A stretch of 64,000 bases of DNA from Pseudomonadota bacterium (GCA_023386635.1 JAEWJH010000021.1:24704-88703); one strand, 5' to 3'; shown: positions 49,631 through 59,248, numbered from the stretch's first letter. The notes: a model not told the origin generated them from the sequence alone. Numbers and translations: made by a program.

Positions 49631-51777
49631 CGGAGATTGATTCGCAACGGCGCGAAGGCGGGCACGTTCGAATAAATTTCCTGCCAAGAGAACATCCGCG
49701 TGACATGCCGCTCGCGCGCTTGGATTCGACAGCGCACCCAGATCGCGTTCCTCGTTACTCGCGAGCCCGGTTAACGTTGCGGCGTCTGTGGATCTTTTTG
49801 GGTACCGCGGCACTCACGGCTATCGGCTACTACGAGATGTACGGCGTGGTCGAGGTGGGAGGAGTGACCGTTCTCGAAGGTCTCGTGCTTATCCTTTACG
49901 TCACGCTGTTTGCCTGGATTGCGTTCTCGTTTATGTCCGCGCTGGCGGGGTTTGCAATCCTGCTCTTTCGCAAGCAGAACGACCTTAAGCTCGACACGAT
50001 AGGACCTTTGCCTCCGGTGACCAGCCGGAATGCCATGCTTCTGCCGGTCTATAACGAGAATCCCCATCACGTCCTGGCTCGGCTGCGAGCGATTTATGAG
50101 TCCGTCGGTGAAACAGGGGCCGGCGCCCAGTTTGACTGGTACGTGCTCAGTGACACGACAGACCCGGCAATCTGGATCGCGGAGGAGGAACGCTTTCTTG
50201 AATTGCGACGGAATTGTCTCGCCGACAATATCTTCTATCGTCATCGGTATCGGAACACGGCCCGAAAGTCGGGCAATATTGCCGACTGGGTAACGAGATT
50301 TGGCGGACGCTATGATCACATGATCATTCTGGATGCCGACAGCCTCATGAGCGGCCCAACAATCGTTCGATTGGCTTGCGCTATGGAGCAGAATCCGGAC
50401 GTCGCGCTGATCCAGACGCTCCCCGTTATTGTCAACGCAAAGACACTGTTCGCCCGCCTGCAGCAATTCGCCGGCCGTCTTTATGGACCGCTCCTTGCGG
50501 CCGGTATTGCCTGGTGGCACGGCTCGGAGGGCAATTACTGGGGTCATAACGCGATTATCCGTGTGAGTGCATTTGCGGGACACGCCGGGCTGCCCGAACT
50601 GCGCGGAGAAAAGCCCTTCGGCGGCCACATTCTCAGTCACGACTTTATCGAAGCCGCGCTAATGCGCCGGGCCGGTTGGGCGATCCATATGGCCCCAACA
50701 TTAGGCGGCAGCTTTGAAGAATGTCCGCCGTCGCTTCTCGATTTCGCAGCGCGCGACCGGCGCTGGTGCCAAGGGAATCTACAGCACTTAAAGGTTCTTC
50801 CGGCGCGGGGGCTGCATTGGATTTCCCGAATTCACCTGTTGACTGGGATCGGATCCTATCTCACCGCGCCACTATGGATGATCTTTCTGATGTTCGGAAT
50901 CTTGATATCGCTGCAAGCGCGATTTGTCAGACCAGAATATTTTCCGAAAGGCTTTTCGCTGTTTCCGGAATGGCCGGCGCAGGATCCCGCCCGTGCTGCT
51001 CATGTGTTTGTCGCGACGATCGGGCTTCTTATCGTTCCCAAGTTTCTTTCCTTTATCCTTTTGCTTACCGAGGAGAAGACTCGAAAAAAGTTCGGCGGCG
51101 GATTGCGCGCGCTTTTTGGACTGTCAATTGAGACCATACTCTCATCGCTGATCGCACCGGTGATGATGGTTTTTCAGTCGACGGCCATTGCTGAAATCTT
51201 GCTCGGCCGTGATGCCGGCTGGCAGGTTCAACGCCGAGACGACGGAGATATTTCCCATCACGAGATAGTCCGCAAATATGCTTTGCCAACATTGCTTGGC
51301 ATTCTGATGGCGATTAGTGCATACGTGATTTCCTTACAGCTCTTTCTGTGGATGTCCCCCGTTGTCCTTGGCCTATTGCTGGCTATCCCGATTGCGATCC
51401 TGACGTCATCCTCGACCTTTCGTAAATCTGGCCTTTTGCGAACACCGGAAGAAACAATGCCTGATCCAGTCCTGGCTCGAGCAAATGAACTCATCGCTTC
51501 GGCTAAAGAAGTGGCAGATCATAAAGACCCGCTAATCACCCTTCGCGATCACCCTTGTCTCTTGGATCGTCATCTGAATTCGCTCTTTGGCGCCCCCACG
51601 TTGCCGCGTGGAAAGGTCGATCCCTTTCTTGCGGTGGCGCGCGCCAAGATCGAAGAGGCAGAGACGCTCGAAGAGGCAAGGAGCTTTCTTAGCACTCGTG
51701 AGGTTTTTGCTGTTTTGAATAGCCGAAAAGAACTTGAGAAAATCATGGCGATGCATTCAGCGCCCGCCCTTAATTAA
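49618..51777 (+). CDS. opgH: glucans biosynthesis glucosyltransferase OpgH
   Basis: A 719-residue inner-membrane GT2 glucosyltransferase that polymerises beta-glucan from UDP-glucose. Two N-terminal helices (~residues 62-80, 95-120) precede the catalytic domain with MLLPVYNENP, ILDADSLMSG (DxD), GHNAIIR, ILSHDFIEAALMRRAGW (the ED/HD motif) and RDRRWCQGNLQH (QxxRW type). Several C-terminal helices follow. It works with OpgG in the periplasm. Alphaproteobacteria using opgGH instead of cyclic glucan synthase alone are known. Confidence 0.94.
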   Translation: MDTVTEIDSQRREGGHVRINFLPREHPRDMPLARLDSTAHPDRVPRYSRARLTLRRLWIFLGTAALTAIGYYEMYGVVEVGGVTVLEGLVLILYVTLFAWIAFSFMSALAGFAILLFRKQNDLKLDTIGPLPPVTSRNAMLLPVYNENPHHVLARLRAIYESVGETGAGAQFDWYVLSDTTDPAIWIAEEERFLELRRNCLADNIFYRHRYRNTARKSGNIADWVTRFGGRYDHMIILDADSLMSGPTIVRLACAMEQNPDVALIQTLPVIVNAKTLFARLQQFAGRLYGPLLAAGIAWWHGSEGNYWGHNAIIRVSAFAGHAGLPELRGEKPFGGHILSHDFIEAALMRRAGWAIHMAPTLGGSFEECPPSLLDFAARDRRWCQGNLQHLKVLPARGLHWISRIHLLTGIGSYLTAPLWMIFLMFGILISLQARFVRPEYFPKGFSLFPEWPAQDPARAAHVFVATIGLLIVPKFLSFILLLTEEKTRKKFGGGLRALFGLSIETILSSLIAPVMMVFQSTAIAEILLGRDAGWQVQRRDDGDISHHEIVRKYALPTLLGILMAISAYVISLQLFLWMSPVVLGLLLAIPIAILTSSSTFRKSGLLRTPEETMPDPVLARANELIASAKEVADHKDPLITLRDHPCLLDRHLNSLFGAPTLPRGKVDPFLAVARAKIEEAETLEEARSFLSTREVFAVLNSRKELEKIMAMHSAPALN

Positions 51778-51958
51778 ATTTCAGCGCTGCCGGACGGCGA
51801 TGGCTACTGCTTAATGCCGCCGAATTGAGGTCTCTACGAATAGCTTCAGACGTTTTGCGTTCCACATTGCGGCTCATCCCACTAGAACCGGAATCTCGCC
51901 TAGCGATCACTTCAAATAACAACTTTCTTCGCAGAATCGCGTGGACTTCCGTCGTCAC
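51770..51958 (-). CDS. possible small basic protein, 62 residues
   Basis: GTG-initiated frame with an Arg/Ser-rich product (LRRKLLFEVIARRDSG, MSRNVERKTSEAIRRD). A TATAAT lies 7 bases before the start, but there is no ribosome site, so it would have to be leaderless. Not recognised; may be chance. Confidence 0.2.
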   Translation of the reverse strand: MTTEVHAILRRKLLFEVIARRDSGSSGMSRNVERKTSEAIRRDLNSAALSSSHRRPAALKFN

Positions 51959-52044
51959 ACAATAAATTATACGCGACTTGACGGCTACCGATCATGGAAT
52001 ACTCAATCAGCGTCAGGGCTGACAAGATCGTCAATAGGTAATGT

Positions 52045-52420
52045 TATGAACCGACGGGCGATAGTTGCCGGTTTTCCGCTTCGTGGCGGAACGGCCGAGC
52101 AATGCTTTTCAGAACAGTGGGAAGCGAAAGCTCCTCCGCATCAACCGTTACAGCTCCAGACTCAATTTCGATAGATCTAGAATATCGGTGATGAGATTCA
52201 AAAAAAATCCGTACCGCACCGTGGATCGTACGGGCGAATTCGACATATTTCGCTGAGATTTCGATCCGGGTTCTCAGCGAGCTGCTGACCCAAAATCAGG
52301 ATGCTGTTTAACGGTGCGCGCAATTCGTGCGACTCGCTACTGACGAAGTCTATGAAAAATTCCATCGGCCGAACGGCATCGGCGATATGGCTGGCACGGT
52401 CATCCCCAATCTGAGTGGCG
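52045..52420 (-). pseudogene. decayed sensor histidine kinase
   Basis: The minus strand shows a histidine-kinase H-box SHELRAPLNSILILGQQLA followed by ENPDRNLS. After a one-base loss the frame continues as KYVEFARTIHGA, another shift gives LNLITDILDLSK, and a third IESGAVTVDAEELSLPTVL ending at a stop after ENRQLSPVGS. This is the dimerisation region of a large hybrid kinase with at least three small frameshifts and no ATPase domain. Confidence 0.72.
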
Positions 52421-52649
52421 ATGTCGTGGCGTTTGCTTTCCTATTTCGGAGCGGACTCACACGCGAGCCAGCCCTACCGGATGGCAGCATGTAGGTGTCC
52501 TACTGTGAGAAGGTCAAATCCAGTCATCCGCGTCAGCGGACCGGAGAGCATTGGACATGGGAATTGTACTTTTGGTTAGGGCACTACAAGCCCTAGCCAA
52601 TGGGCAAGAAAGCCGCCCGGCGGAGGGACGAGCAGCAAGCATCAGTCGA

Positions 52650-52751
52650 TCACCGGGCAAACAAACCCGCCACGCCGATCGCGATCAGCAATATCCCGCA
52701 CAACAGCAACGCGATCATTCCGGGCGTGATGTGCGAGGTCGTATGTGGCAT
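52650..52751 (-). CDS. possible 33-residue membrane peptide
   Basis: ATG-to-TGA frame encoding a polar head (MPHTTSHITPG) followed by a single helix of about 20 hydrophobic residues (MIALLLCGILLIAIGVAGLF) ending AR. The composition is that of a genuine one-span small protein, but no convincing ribosome site is seen. Confidence 0.4.
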   Translation of the reverse strand: MPHTTSHITPGMIALLLCGILLIAIGVAGLFAR

Positions 52752-53210
52752 GAGTCATTAACGCAATCCGCTCCGGGCGGTTCGATACCACCTCGACAAA
52801 TGTTGCCTCAGGCGGGTCATTTAGCTATCTATCAGATGGACATTGGCCCACCTCGATAGTGATTTCTTTGCCGATCAGCTCGATCCGGAGGCGGCTCGCG
52901 GCGGCTTTAAGCGGTAGACCGGGTCCGCTAAGCTGGAACAATAACGCCAGTAATTGCATTTCCGCTTATGTTACTTCTGTTGCATCCTCTCAAGCCCGGC
53001 CCGTCGGTTTCCCCGCCGGCGAGCTACGCTTTGCCGGCGTGGCGTGCTGATTGCGCGCAACGTAATCTGCTTCTTCTGTGGTCGCCGACCGGATTATTAG
53101 CCCTGCGGAGTCAAAGCCAAGTTTCACGAGCCGGCTCTCTTGGACCTTAGGCGAAAATTGAAGAACCGAAGACGCATTTCTCGCAACCGAAATGCCTTAA
53201 ATTTCAAGCA

Positions 53211-53235
53211 GACCGGTTTAGTATTTAAGACCGGT
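53211..53235. repeat. direct GACCGGT repeats upstream of the KaiC-like gene
   Basis: GACCGGT occurs twice with 18-bp periodicity about 80-105 bases before the start codon; each contains the palindrome ACCGGT. Possible regulator binding sites; weak evidence. Confidence 0.3.
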
Positions 53236-53315
53236 GACGCATATGGCGCAGTGCTACCAGCTTAGCCCCAGGGGGCTGAGCCTCAGCAGGTGGCAGTTGC
53301 AAGGAAGGAGCGAGA

Positions 53316-54824
53316 GTGTCGCCGAACTATAAAGAGATCGGGCTGGCTTCGACCGGAACAACCGGCTTGGACGATATCCTTAACGGCGGCCTCACGCCGG
53401 AACGCATGTACTTGGTCGAGGGCACACCGGGCACCGGCAAAACGACGCTGGCGTTACGCTTCCTGCTTGCAGGCGCGGCTCTTGGCGAGACAGTCCTCTA
53501 TATAACGTTGGCGGAAACTGAGGTCGAGCTACGCGCCGTCGGCGAGGCGCACGGCTGGTCCCTTGATGGTCTCAACCTCTGCGAGATGATCCCCCCGGAC
53601 GGTTTTAGCGAGGATCGCGAGCAGACGCTGCTGCACCCCAGCGAAGTCGAACTCGGGGAAACGGTCCGCGATATCATGGAGAAGGTAGAGCTAATCCGTC
53701 CTACCCGCCTCGTCCTCGACAGCCTTTCCGAGTTGCGACTGCTGGCGCAGAGCCCTATTCGCTATCGCCGTCAGATTCTTGCGCTCAAACACTTCTTCTC
53801 GACGCGAGCCTGCACAGTGCTCCTCCTCGACGACAAGGGCACGAGCGGAAGTGACCTCCAGCTGCATAGCATTGCGCATGGCGTGATCTCGCTTGACCAG
53901 ACTCTGGCGAGCTTCGGCGCTCAGCGACGTCGCTTGCATATCGTGAAGATGCGCCAGCGACAGTTTAGGGGCGGCTATCACGACTTCGAGATCAAGCGCG
54001 GTGGCCTGTGTGTGTACCCGCGGCTGGTCGCTGCCGATCACGCAACCCAGAAAAGTGGCCGACCGGTCTCTACCGGGGCTCCTGAGCTAGACGCGCTACT
54101 CGGTGGCGGTCTTGTGCCTGGAACCGCTACGCTATTGTCCGGCCCCGCAGGGGTCGGCAAAACGACAGCTGCGATCCAGTGTATCGACGCGGCGTTGAAG
54201 CGAGGTGAAAAAGCATCCTACTTCCTGTTCGATGAGCGCACGTCGACGTTGCTCACGCGGAGCGCCGCCCTCGGGATCGACCTGCAGGCGCACATCGACA
54301 GTGGCCTGCTCCAATTGCGCGCCATCGATCCGGCTGAGATGTCGCCTGGCGAGTTCGCTAGCCGTATTCAGGAAGCCGTTGATTGCGGTACAACCATGGT
54401 CGCGATCGACAGTCTCAACGCTTACCTCCAAGCAATGCCGAACGAACAGTTTCTCGTTCTCCAGATGCACGAGATGCTGAGCTATCTCGGACAGAAGGGC
54501 ATCGTCAGCCTTCTTATCCTTGGACTCCACGGCATCGCTGGTGACATTCGGTCGGACGTGGACCTCAGCTACCTTTCAGATACGGTCATACAGTTGCGCT
54601 ATTTTGAGGCGTTGGGTGAGGTCCGCCAAGCCATCTCGGTGATCAAAACACGGACGGCGCGGCACGAACGGACGATCCGGGAGTTCCAGATCGGTAGCAA
54701 TGGGCTGCGCTTGGGTGAGCCGCTCGACAGGTTTCAAGGCGTTCTGACGGGCGTGCCTACTTTCTCGGGCGAGCGGGAGACCCTCATGGCTAGTCAGATC
54801 GATCTGGAAAACCCGCGGGACTAG
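53316..54824 (+). CDS. KaiC-like double RecA-domain ATPase
   Basis: A 502-residue protein with two KaiC domains. CI: Walker A GTPGTGKTTL (~residue 36), catalytic Glu in LAETEVELR, Walker B RLVLDSLSEL. CII: Walker A GPAGVGKTT (~274), FDERTSTL, Walker B MVAIDSLNAY. The segment corresponding to the KaiC autophosphorylation site reads Ser418-Tyr419 (DLSYLSDT), so the Ser is kept and the Thr is Tyr. The C-terminal VIKTRTARHERTIREFQI matches KaiC well. GTG start 6 bases from AAGGAG. No KaiA or KaiB is nearby; the next gene, 1 base on, is a hybrid kinase, so it probably acts in signalling (stress or timing). Confidence 0.93.
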   Translation: MSPNYKEIGLASTGTTGLDDILNGGLTPERMYLVEGTPGTGKTTLALRFLLAGAALGETVLYITLAETEVELRAVGEAHGWSLDGLNLCEMIPPDGFSEDREQTLLHPSEVELGETVRDIMEKVELIRPTRLVLDSLSELRLLAQSPIRYRRQILALKHFFSTRACTVLLLDDKGTSGSDLQLHSIAHGVISLDQTLASFGAQRRRLHIVKMRQRQFRGGYHDFEIKRGGLCVYPRLVAADHATQKSGRPVSTGAPELDALLGGGLVPGTATLLSGPAGVGKTTAAIQCIDAALKRGEKASYFLFDERTSTLLTRSAALGIDLQAHIDSGLLQLRAIDPAEMSPGEFASRIQEAVDCGTTMVAIDSLNAYLQAMPNEQFLVLQMHEMLSYLGQKGIVSLLILGLHGIAGDIRSDVDLSYLSDTVIQLRYFEALGEVRQAISVIKTRTARHERTIREFQIGSNGLRLGEPLDRFQGVLTGVPTFSGERETLMASQIDLENPRD

Positions 54825-54825
54825 C

Positions 54826-57666
54826 ATGCACAAGCGTGTTCTGATCCTCGCCCCCCGCGGACGGGACGCCGTTATCGCCGCCGAGCTGTTGGAACGGCAC
54901 GACATCGACGCACAGATTTGCTCGGACCAGTCCCAACTCGTTCTATTGCTCGAACAGGGCGCGGGCGCGGTTCTGATTACGGAAGAGGCCACGTCGCCGC
55001 TGTCGGAGCTTGCTTCGTGGGTTGCAGCCCAACCTACTTGGTCGGACATCCCCTTCGTGGTGTTGGCCAATGGATCACGCTCACCGCGCTCGATTTCTGC
55101 TACCAATCGTCTTGCAGAACTCGGCAATGTCGTACTGCTGGAGCGTCCTCTTCATGCGGAGGCGATGCTCGGGGCGATCCGCTCGTCGCTAAAAGCCAGA
55201 GCACGCCAATACCAGCTGCGCGACACAACCGTGCAGCTCCGGGAAAGCGAGGAGCGACTCAGACTGGCGGTCGAAAATGCCGAGATCGGTTTCTGGGATG
55301 TTGATGTGGTCAACGACCGGCTGATCTGGCCCGCGAGGACCAAAGCGATGTTCGGCATCTCCCCGGACGTGCCGGTAACGATGACCGACTTCTACAATGG
55401 GCTTCATCCAGACGATCGGGAAGCGACGAGCGCGGCGTACGCTGCCGCCGCCGACCCTACCGCGCGTGCCATGTATGATGTGGAATACCGCACGATTGGA
55501 AAGGAGGACGGCGTCGAGCGTTGGGTCGCGGCCAAGGGCCGCGGTGTGTTTGACGCGACAGGGCGTTGTCTGCGCGTCGCTGGGACCGTGCTGGAGATCA
55601 GCGCGCGGAAGGCGTCCGAGGTTCGCCGCGCGGCGCTGGTCGATCTTGCTACAGCCCTTGAGGACCTCCAGAGGCCGGCCGACATCGCCGAAGCCGCCGC
55701 GCGCGTGTTGGGCGAGACGTTAGGCGTCACGCGTGTAGGGTACGGTGCGATCGACCAAGACGCTGAAACGCTGCACGTCGATCGCGACTGGACGGCGCCA
55801 GGGGTGGAGACGCTCGCTGGGGTGACGCCGCTTAGGGATTACGGCTCCTTCATTGACAGCCTCAAACGCGGCGAGTTCACGGCTATCGCTGATGCGCGTG
55901 TTGACAGCCGCACATGCGGAGTTGCCGCCGAGGCGCTCGAAGCCAAGGCTGCGCGTTCGTTCGTCAACGCGCCGATTCTGGAACGCGGACGGCTCGTGGC
56001 GGTATTCTTCGTCAACGACGGAAAAGTGCGGAACTGGAGCGATGCCGATCTTGCACTTATCCGCGATTTCGCCGAGCGCACGCGCAGCGCCTATGAGCGG
56101 GCCCGCGGCGAACACGCGCTACGTAAAAGCGAGGCGCGCCTACGTGAGCTGAACGAGACACTTGAGCTACAGGTCGAGGCCCGTGCGGCGGAGCGCGACC
56201 GACTGTGGAACCTATCGCAGGATATGCTAGCCCGGGCTGACTATGGCGGCATGATGTCGGCCGTCAGTCCCGCTTGGACGCTGGTTCTCGGCTGGTCCGA
56301 GCGCGAACTGCTGTCGAACGGATATGCAACCTTCATGCATCCGGACGACGCTCAGTCCACGCTCGCGGCAATCGCGAATATGCAGAATACTGGACAACCT
56401 ACCCGTTTCGAGAATCGCATCAGTACGCGCGACGGCGGGTGGAAACCAATCGAGTGGACGGTGGCGCCCGAGCCTGACGGGGTGAATTTCATCGCGGTTG
56501 GCCGCGATCTCAGTCACACCAAAGCGCGCGAGAGGGAGCTTGCCCGCGCCCAGGACGCGCTGCGCCAGAGCCAGAAAATGGAAGCGATGGGCCAACTCAC
56601 CGGCGGGGTGGCCCACGACTTTAACAATCTCCTAACCCCAATCGTTGGTTCTCTCGACATGCTTCAGCGCAAGGGCATCGGTAGCGAGCGTGAGCAACGG
56701 CTCATCGCCGGCGCCGCACAATCTGCAGAGCGTGCCCGCACGCTTGTTCAGCGATTGCTGGCCTTCGCGCGGCGCCAGCCGCTTCAGGCTATATCCGTCG
56801 ACGTGGCCGCGCTCGTCGCTAACATGGGTGATCTAGTTGAGAGCACGACGGGTCCGCAGATCAGGGTATCCGTTGACGTGGCTGAAAATCTACCGCCAGC
56901 CCGGGCCGACCCGAACCAATTGGAGATGGCCCTGCTGAACCTATCGGTCAACGCACGCGACGCGATGCCAGACGGAGGTACGCTGCGCATTACGGTCAAC
57001 ACCGAACTTGTAGGCAGTGGCCATCGGTCGCAACTCGCGAGCGGAACCTATATTCGTCTCTCCGTCGCCGACACTGGAATAGGTATGGATGAGGCAACGC
57101 TCGCTCGCGCGATCGAGCCGTTCTTTTCGACCAAAGGAATCGGCAAAGGGACCGGCCTCGGCCTGTCATCAGTGCACGGCCTGGCGTCTCAACTCGGCGG
57201 AGCACTGACAATTCAGAGTAGGCCGGGATTAGGCACAAATGTCGAGCTATGGCTCCCCGTCAGCACGGAGGCAGCGGACCAGGCCTCCTACGTCTGCCGG
57301 CATGAAGAGGACGCTGCTGACCGAGGAGTAGCCCTACTTGTCGACGACGAAGAGCTCGTGCGTATGAGTACCGCAGACATGCTCTCCGATCTCGGCTTCG
57401 CCGTCATTGAAACGAGCTCTGCAGAAGCCGCGATGCAGGAGATCAAACACAACCGCGCAATTAATGTGGTCGTTACCGATCACCTCATGCCGGGCATGAC
57501 AGGCACCGAGCTTGCTCGACATGTACAACACATCCGCCCGGAGCTTCCCGTTCTTTTGGTGTCTGGCTATGCTGATATAGCAGGCGTAGATGCAGATCGT
57601 CCGAGACTAACTAAGCCGTTTCGCAAAGATGAACTCGCGACGACACTGCTGGCGTTACTGCATTAA
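54826..57666 (+). CDS. hybrid sensor histidine kinase (pseudo-REC-PAS-GAF-PAS-HisKA-HATPase-REC)
   Basis: A 946-residue cytoplasmic kinase with no membrane segment. Order: receiver-like N-terminus (1-~120, no clear phospho-Asp), PAS (~140-265), GAF (~270-420), coiled linker, PAS (~460-580), HisKA with GGVAHDFNNLL (His597), HATPase with LLNLSVNARDAMPDGG, GIGMDE and KGTGLGLS, and a C-terminal receiver with phospho-Asp885 (VVTDHLMPGM). It follows the KaiC-like gene by 1 base, and the two almost certainly work together. The output regulator is not encoded here; a phosphorelay is expected. Confidence 0.92.
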   Translation: MHKRVLILAPRGRDAVIAAELLERHDIDAQICSDQSQLVLLLEQGAGAVLITEEATSPLSELASWVAAQPTWSDIPFVVLANGSRSPRSISATNRLAELGNVVLLERPLHAEAMLGAIRSSLKARARQYQLRDTTVQLRESEERLRLAVENAEIGFWDVDVVNDRLIWPARTKAMFGISPDVPVTMTDFYNGLHPDDREATSAAYAAAADPTARAMYDVEYRTIGKEDGVERWVAAKGRGVFDATGRCLRVAGTVLEISARKASEVRRAALVDLATALEDLQRPADIAEAAARVLGETLGVTRVGYGAIDQDAETLHVDRDWTAPGVETLAGVTPLRDYGSFIDSLKRGEFTAIADARVDSRTCGVAAEALEAKAARSFVNAPILERGRLVAVFFVNDGKVRNWSDADLALIRDFAERTRSAYERARGEHALRKSEARLRELNETLELQVEARAAERDRLWNLSQDMLARADYGGMMSAVSPAWTLVLGWSERELLSNGYATFMHPDDAQSTLAAIANMQNTGQPTRFENRISTRDGGWKPIEWTVAPEPDGVNFIAVGRDLSHTKARERELARAQDALRQSQKMEAMGQLTGGVAHDFNNLLTPIVGSLDMLQRKGIGSEREQRLIAGAAQSAERARTLVQRLLAFARRQPLQAISVDVAALVANMGDLVESTTGPQIRVSVDVAENLPPARADPNQLEMALLNLSVNARDAMPDGGTLRITVNTELVGSGHRSQLASGTYIRLSVADTGIGMDEATLARAIEPFFSTKGIGKGTGLGLSSVHGLASQLGGALTIQSRPGLGTNVELWLPVSTEAADQASYVCRHEEDAADRGVALLVDDEELVRMSTADMLSDLGFAVIETSSAEAAMQEIKHNRAINVVVTDHLMPGMTGTELARHVQHIRPELPVLLVSGYADIAGVDADRPRLTKPFRKDELATTLLALLH

Positions 57667-57771
57667 GCAAGCCAGCGACGGTAGCTCGGAAACGCTCGCC
57701 CGCTAAATCCGCCCCCCGGTCGCATCGTTCGTTTCCGTAGAATAAAATTGAACATGCGATCTTTGCCAAAA

Positions 57772-57805
57772 AAAATTGAGCCCGTCGAAAGATGGGCTCA
57801 ATTTT
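57772..57805. terminator. bidirectional intrinsic terminator
   Basis: AAAATTGAGCCC and GGGCTCAATTTT form a perfect 12-bp stem with a 10-base loop, flanked by A- and T-rich tracts. It lies between the convergent hybrid kinase and manganese catalase genes and can end both. Confidence 0.9.
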
Positions 57806-57836
57806 CTATATAAATCGAATAGTAAGCATAAAGTCG

Positions 57837-59108
57837 CTACTCTACACTCGCCGGCATTCTCGCAACCGACATGAGCGGTTGTGCGATCTGGTCCAGCAGT
57901 TGTCCGGCGTTTTGTTCCTCGCCAAGCGACGTCGTCAGAAGCTGTACGATATACGGTTGCCGAAGCTGCAAGGCGGGATTGCGCGCCGTCGTATAGGCAG
58001 CGATTTCATAATGCTCGACCCGCTGCGCAGCGCCGATCAGAGCGAGATCCGCCGGCACGTCGTCCTTCTCCTTACCGTCACTCATGACCTCTTCGCCTTC
58101 CTCCACGAGCCCAGCCATGCCTTTACAAGGCTTTGCCCGCGCCGGAGCATCGAGAAGTTCAAGGCTTTCGTTGAGCCTTTCCACCTGGGATTCGGTTTCC
58201 TGAAGATGATTTTCTATCAACGCTTGCAACTGCGCGGAACGAGCGGCTTTCGCCATCTTAGGCAGCGCTTTCAGAAGCTGCTTTTCGGCATGCAGGATAT
58301 CCCGCAACTGATCGACCAGTAGTTCTTCGAGAACCTCCGATTCCTCCCCGGGGGAGCTTTCCGCGTGGACGGTTGCTTCGTCGCTCTCGTCGTCCCCGTT
58401 GAAATGCTGGAAAGCCGGAGCCTCGACATACACCCAAGGCTCGCCCTGGTTCCAAGGGCCACGTACGTCGACCTCGCCGTGATCGCCCCCACCAGTGGAG
58501 TCATTGAAGAACTGATCCACCAACTCCGGCGTCGGCGCGATCTTGCCGATGCTGAAGGCAGGCTTACCCATTGTTTCCAGAGCAAGAGTGAACGCGCGCA
58601 TATGCGTAATTTCGCGGGTCATCAAGAACTGGAGAGCATCCTTGGTGCCTGCATCGCGGCAAAAGTTGATCAAACGTTCGTAGACGATTTTCGCGCGAGC
58701 CTCGGCAGCAATATTGCTGCGCAAATCGACATCGAGCTCTCCCGTGATCTTCAGATAGTCGGCCGTCCATGCATTGCCCACGGAATTGAACAGGCTGATA
58801 CCTCCACCACCGGCAATCGCTATAAGCGGATCGATTTCCGCATCCTCGCGAACCGATTTAAGCGGTTTCAGATGCATGCGGGCCAAAGTCCCGACGATTT
58901 CTAGATGGCTCAGTTCTTCCGTGCCGATATCCATCAGCAGATCTTTCCGGCCGGGATCTTCGCAGTTCAGCCCCTGGATAGAGTATTGCATCGCTGCGGC
59001 AAGTTCGCCGTTAGCGCCGCCGAATTGCTCGAGAAGCATGTTTCCGAAACTCGGATCGGGCTCGTCAACGCGCACGGTGTACATAAGCTTTTTGACATGA
59101 TGGTACAT
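57837..59108 (-). CDS. manganese catalase fused to a YciF/DUF892-type ferritin-like domain
   Basis: A 423-residue protein. The N-terminal ~270 residues are a dimanganese catalase (YTVRVDEPDPSFG, LLEQFGGANGELAAAMQY, TEELSHLEIVG, FLMTREITHMRAF with Glu/His ligands), converting H2O2 to water and O2. From ~residue 275 there is an acidic linker (SDEATVHAESSPGEESE). Then comes a DUF892/YciF-type four-helix ferritin-like domain (LEELLVDQLRDILHAEKQL, HLQETESQVERL, VEHYEIAAYTT). These are usually separate genes, so the fusion is unusual. The start is chosen by similarity (MYHHVKKL); upstream in-frame ATGs lack support. Confidence 0.88.
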   Translation of the reverse strand: MYHHVKKLMYTVRVDEPDPSFGNMLLEQFGGANGELAAAMQYSIQGLNCEDPGRKDLLMDIGTEELSHLEIVGTLARMHLKPLKSVREDAEIDPLIAIAGGGGISLFNSVGNAWTADYLKITGELDVDLRSNIAAEARAKIVYERLINFCRDAGTKDALQFLMTREITHMRAFTLALETMGKPAFSIGKIAPTPELVDQFFNDSTGGGDHGEVDVRGPWNQGEPWVYVEAPAFQHFNGDDESDEATVHAESSPGEESEVLEELLVDQLRDILHAEKQLLKALPKMAKAARSAQLQALIENHLQETESQVERLNESLELLDAPARAKPCKGMAGLVEEGEEVMSDGKEKDDVPADLALIGAAQRVEHYEIAAYTTARNPALQLRQPYIVQLLTTSLGEEQNAGQLLDQIAQPLMSVARMPASVE

Positions 59109-59232
59109 GGGAGACCGATACTGTATGAGGTTGTTGCCGGGCATACGCACACCGGCCGATGGCGGATCAAGTCCCCACAGCTCCGCGACGTTCCACAACA
59201 TCAGGTGGCCACAGCGATTTCGCTTCGGCGGC

Positions 59233-59248
59233 TATATATATATATATA
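59233..59248. repeat. (TA)8 dinucleotide tract
   Basis: Eight uninterrupted TA units in the spacer between the divergent manganese catalase and DUF1360 genes, striking in a GC-rich genome. It could change promoter spacing by slippage. Confidence 0.85.

Larger units (their letters stand above)
51959..53315. other. gene-poor region with decayed kinase and one tiny ORF
   Basis: About 1.36 kb between opgH and the KaiC-like gene. It contains the histidine-kinase remnant (52045-52420), a 33-codon membrane ORF (52650-52751), and, in the leader of the KaiC-like gene, two direct GACCGGT repeats at 53211-53217 and 53229-53235. Between 52860 and 53200 I see nothing. Confidence 0.6.
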
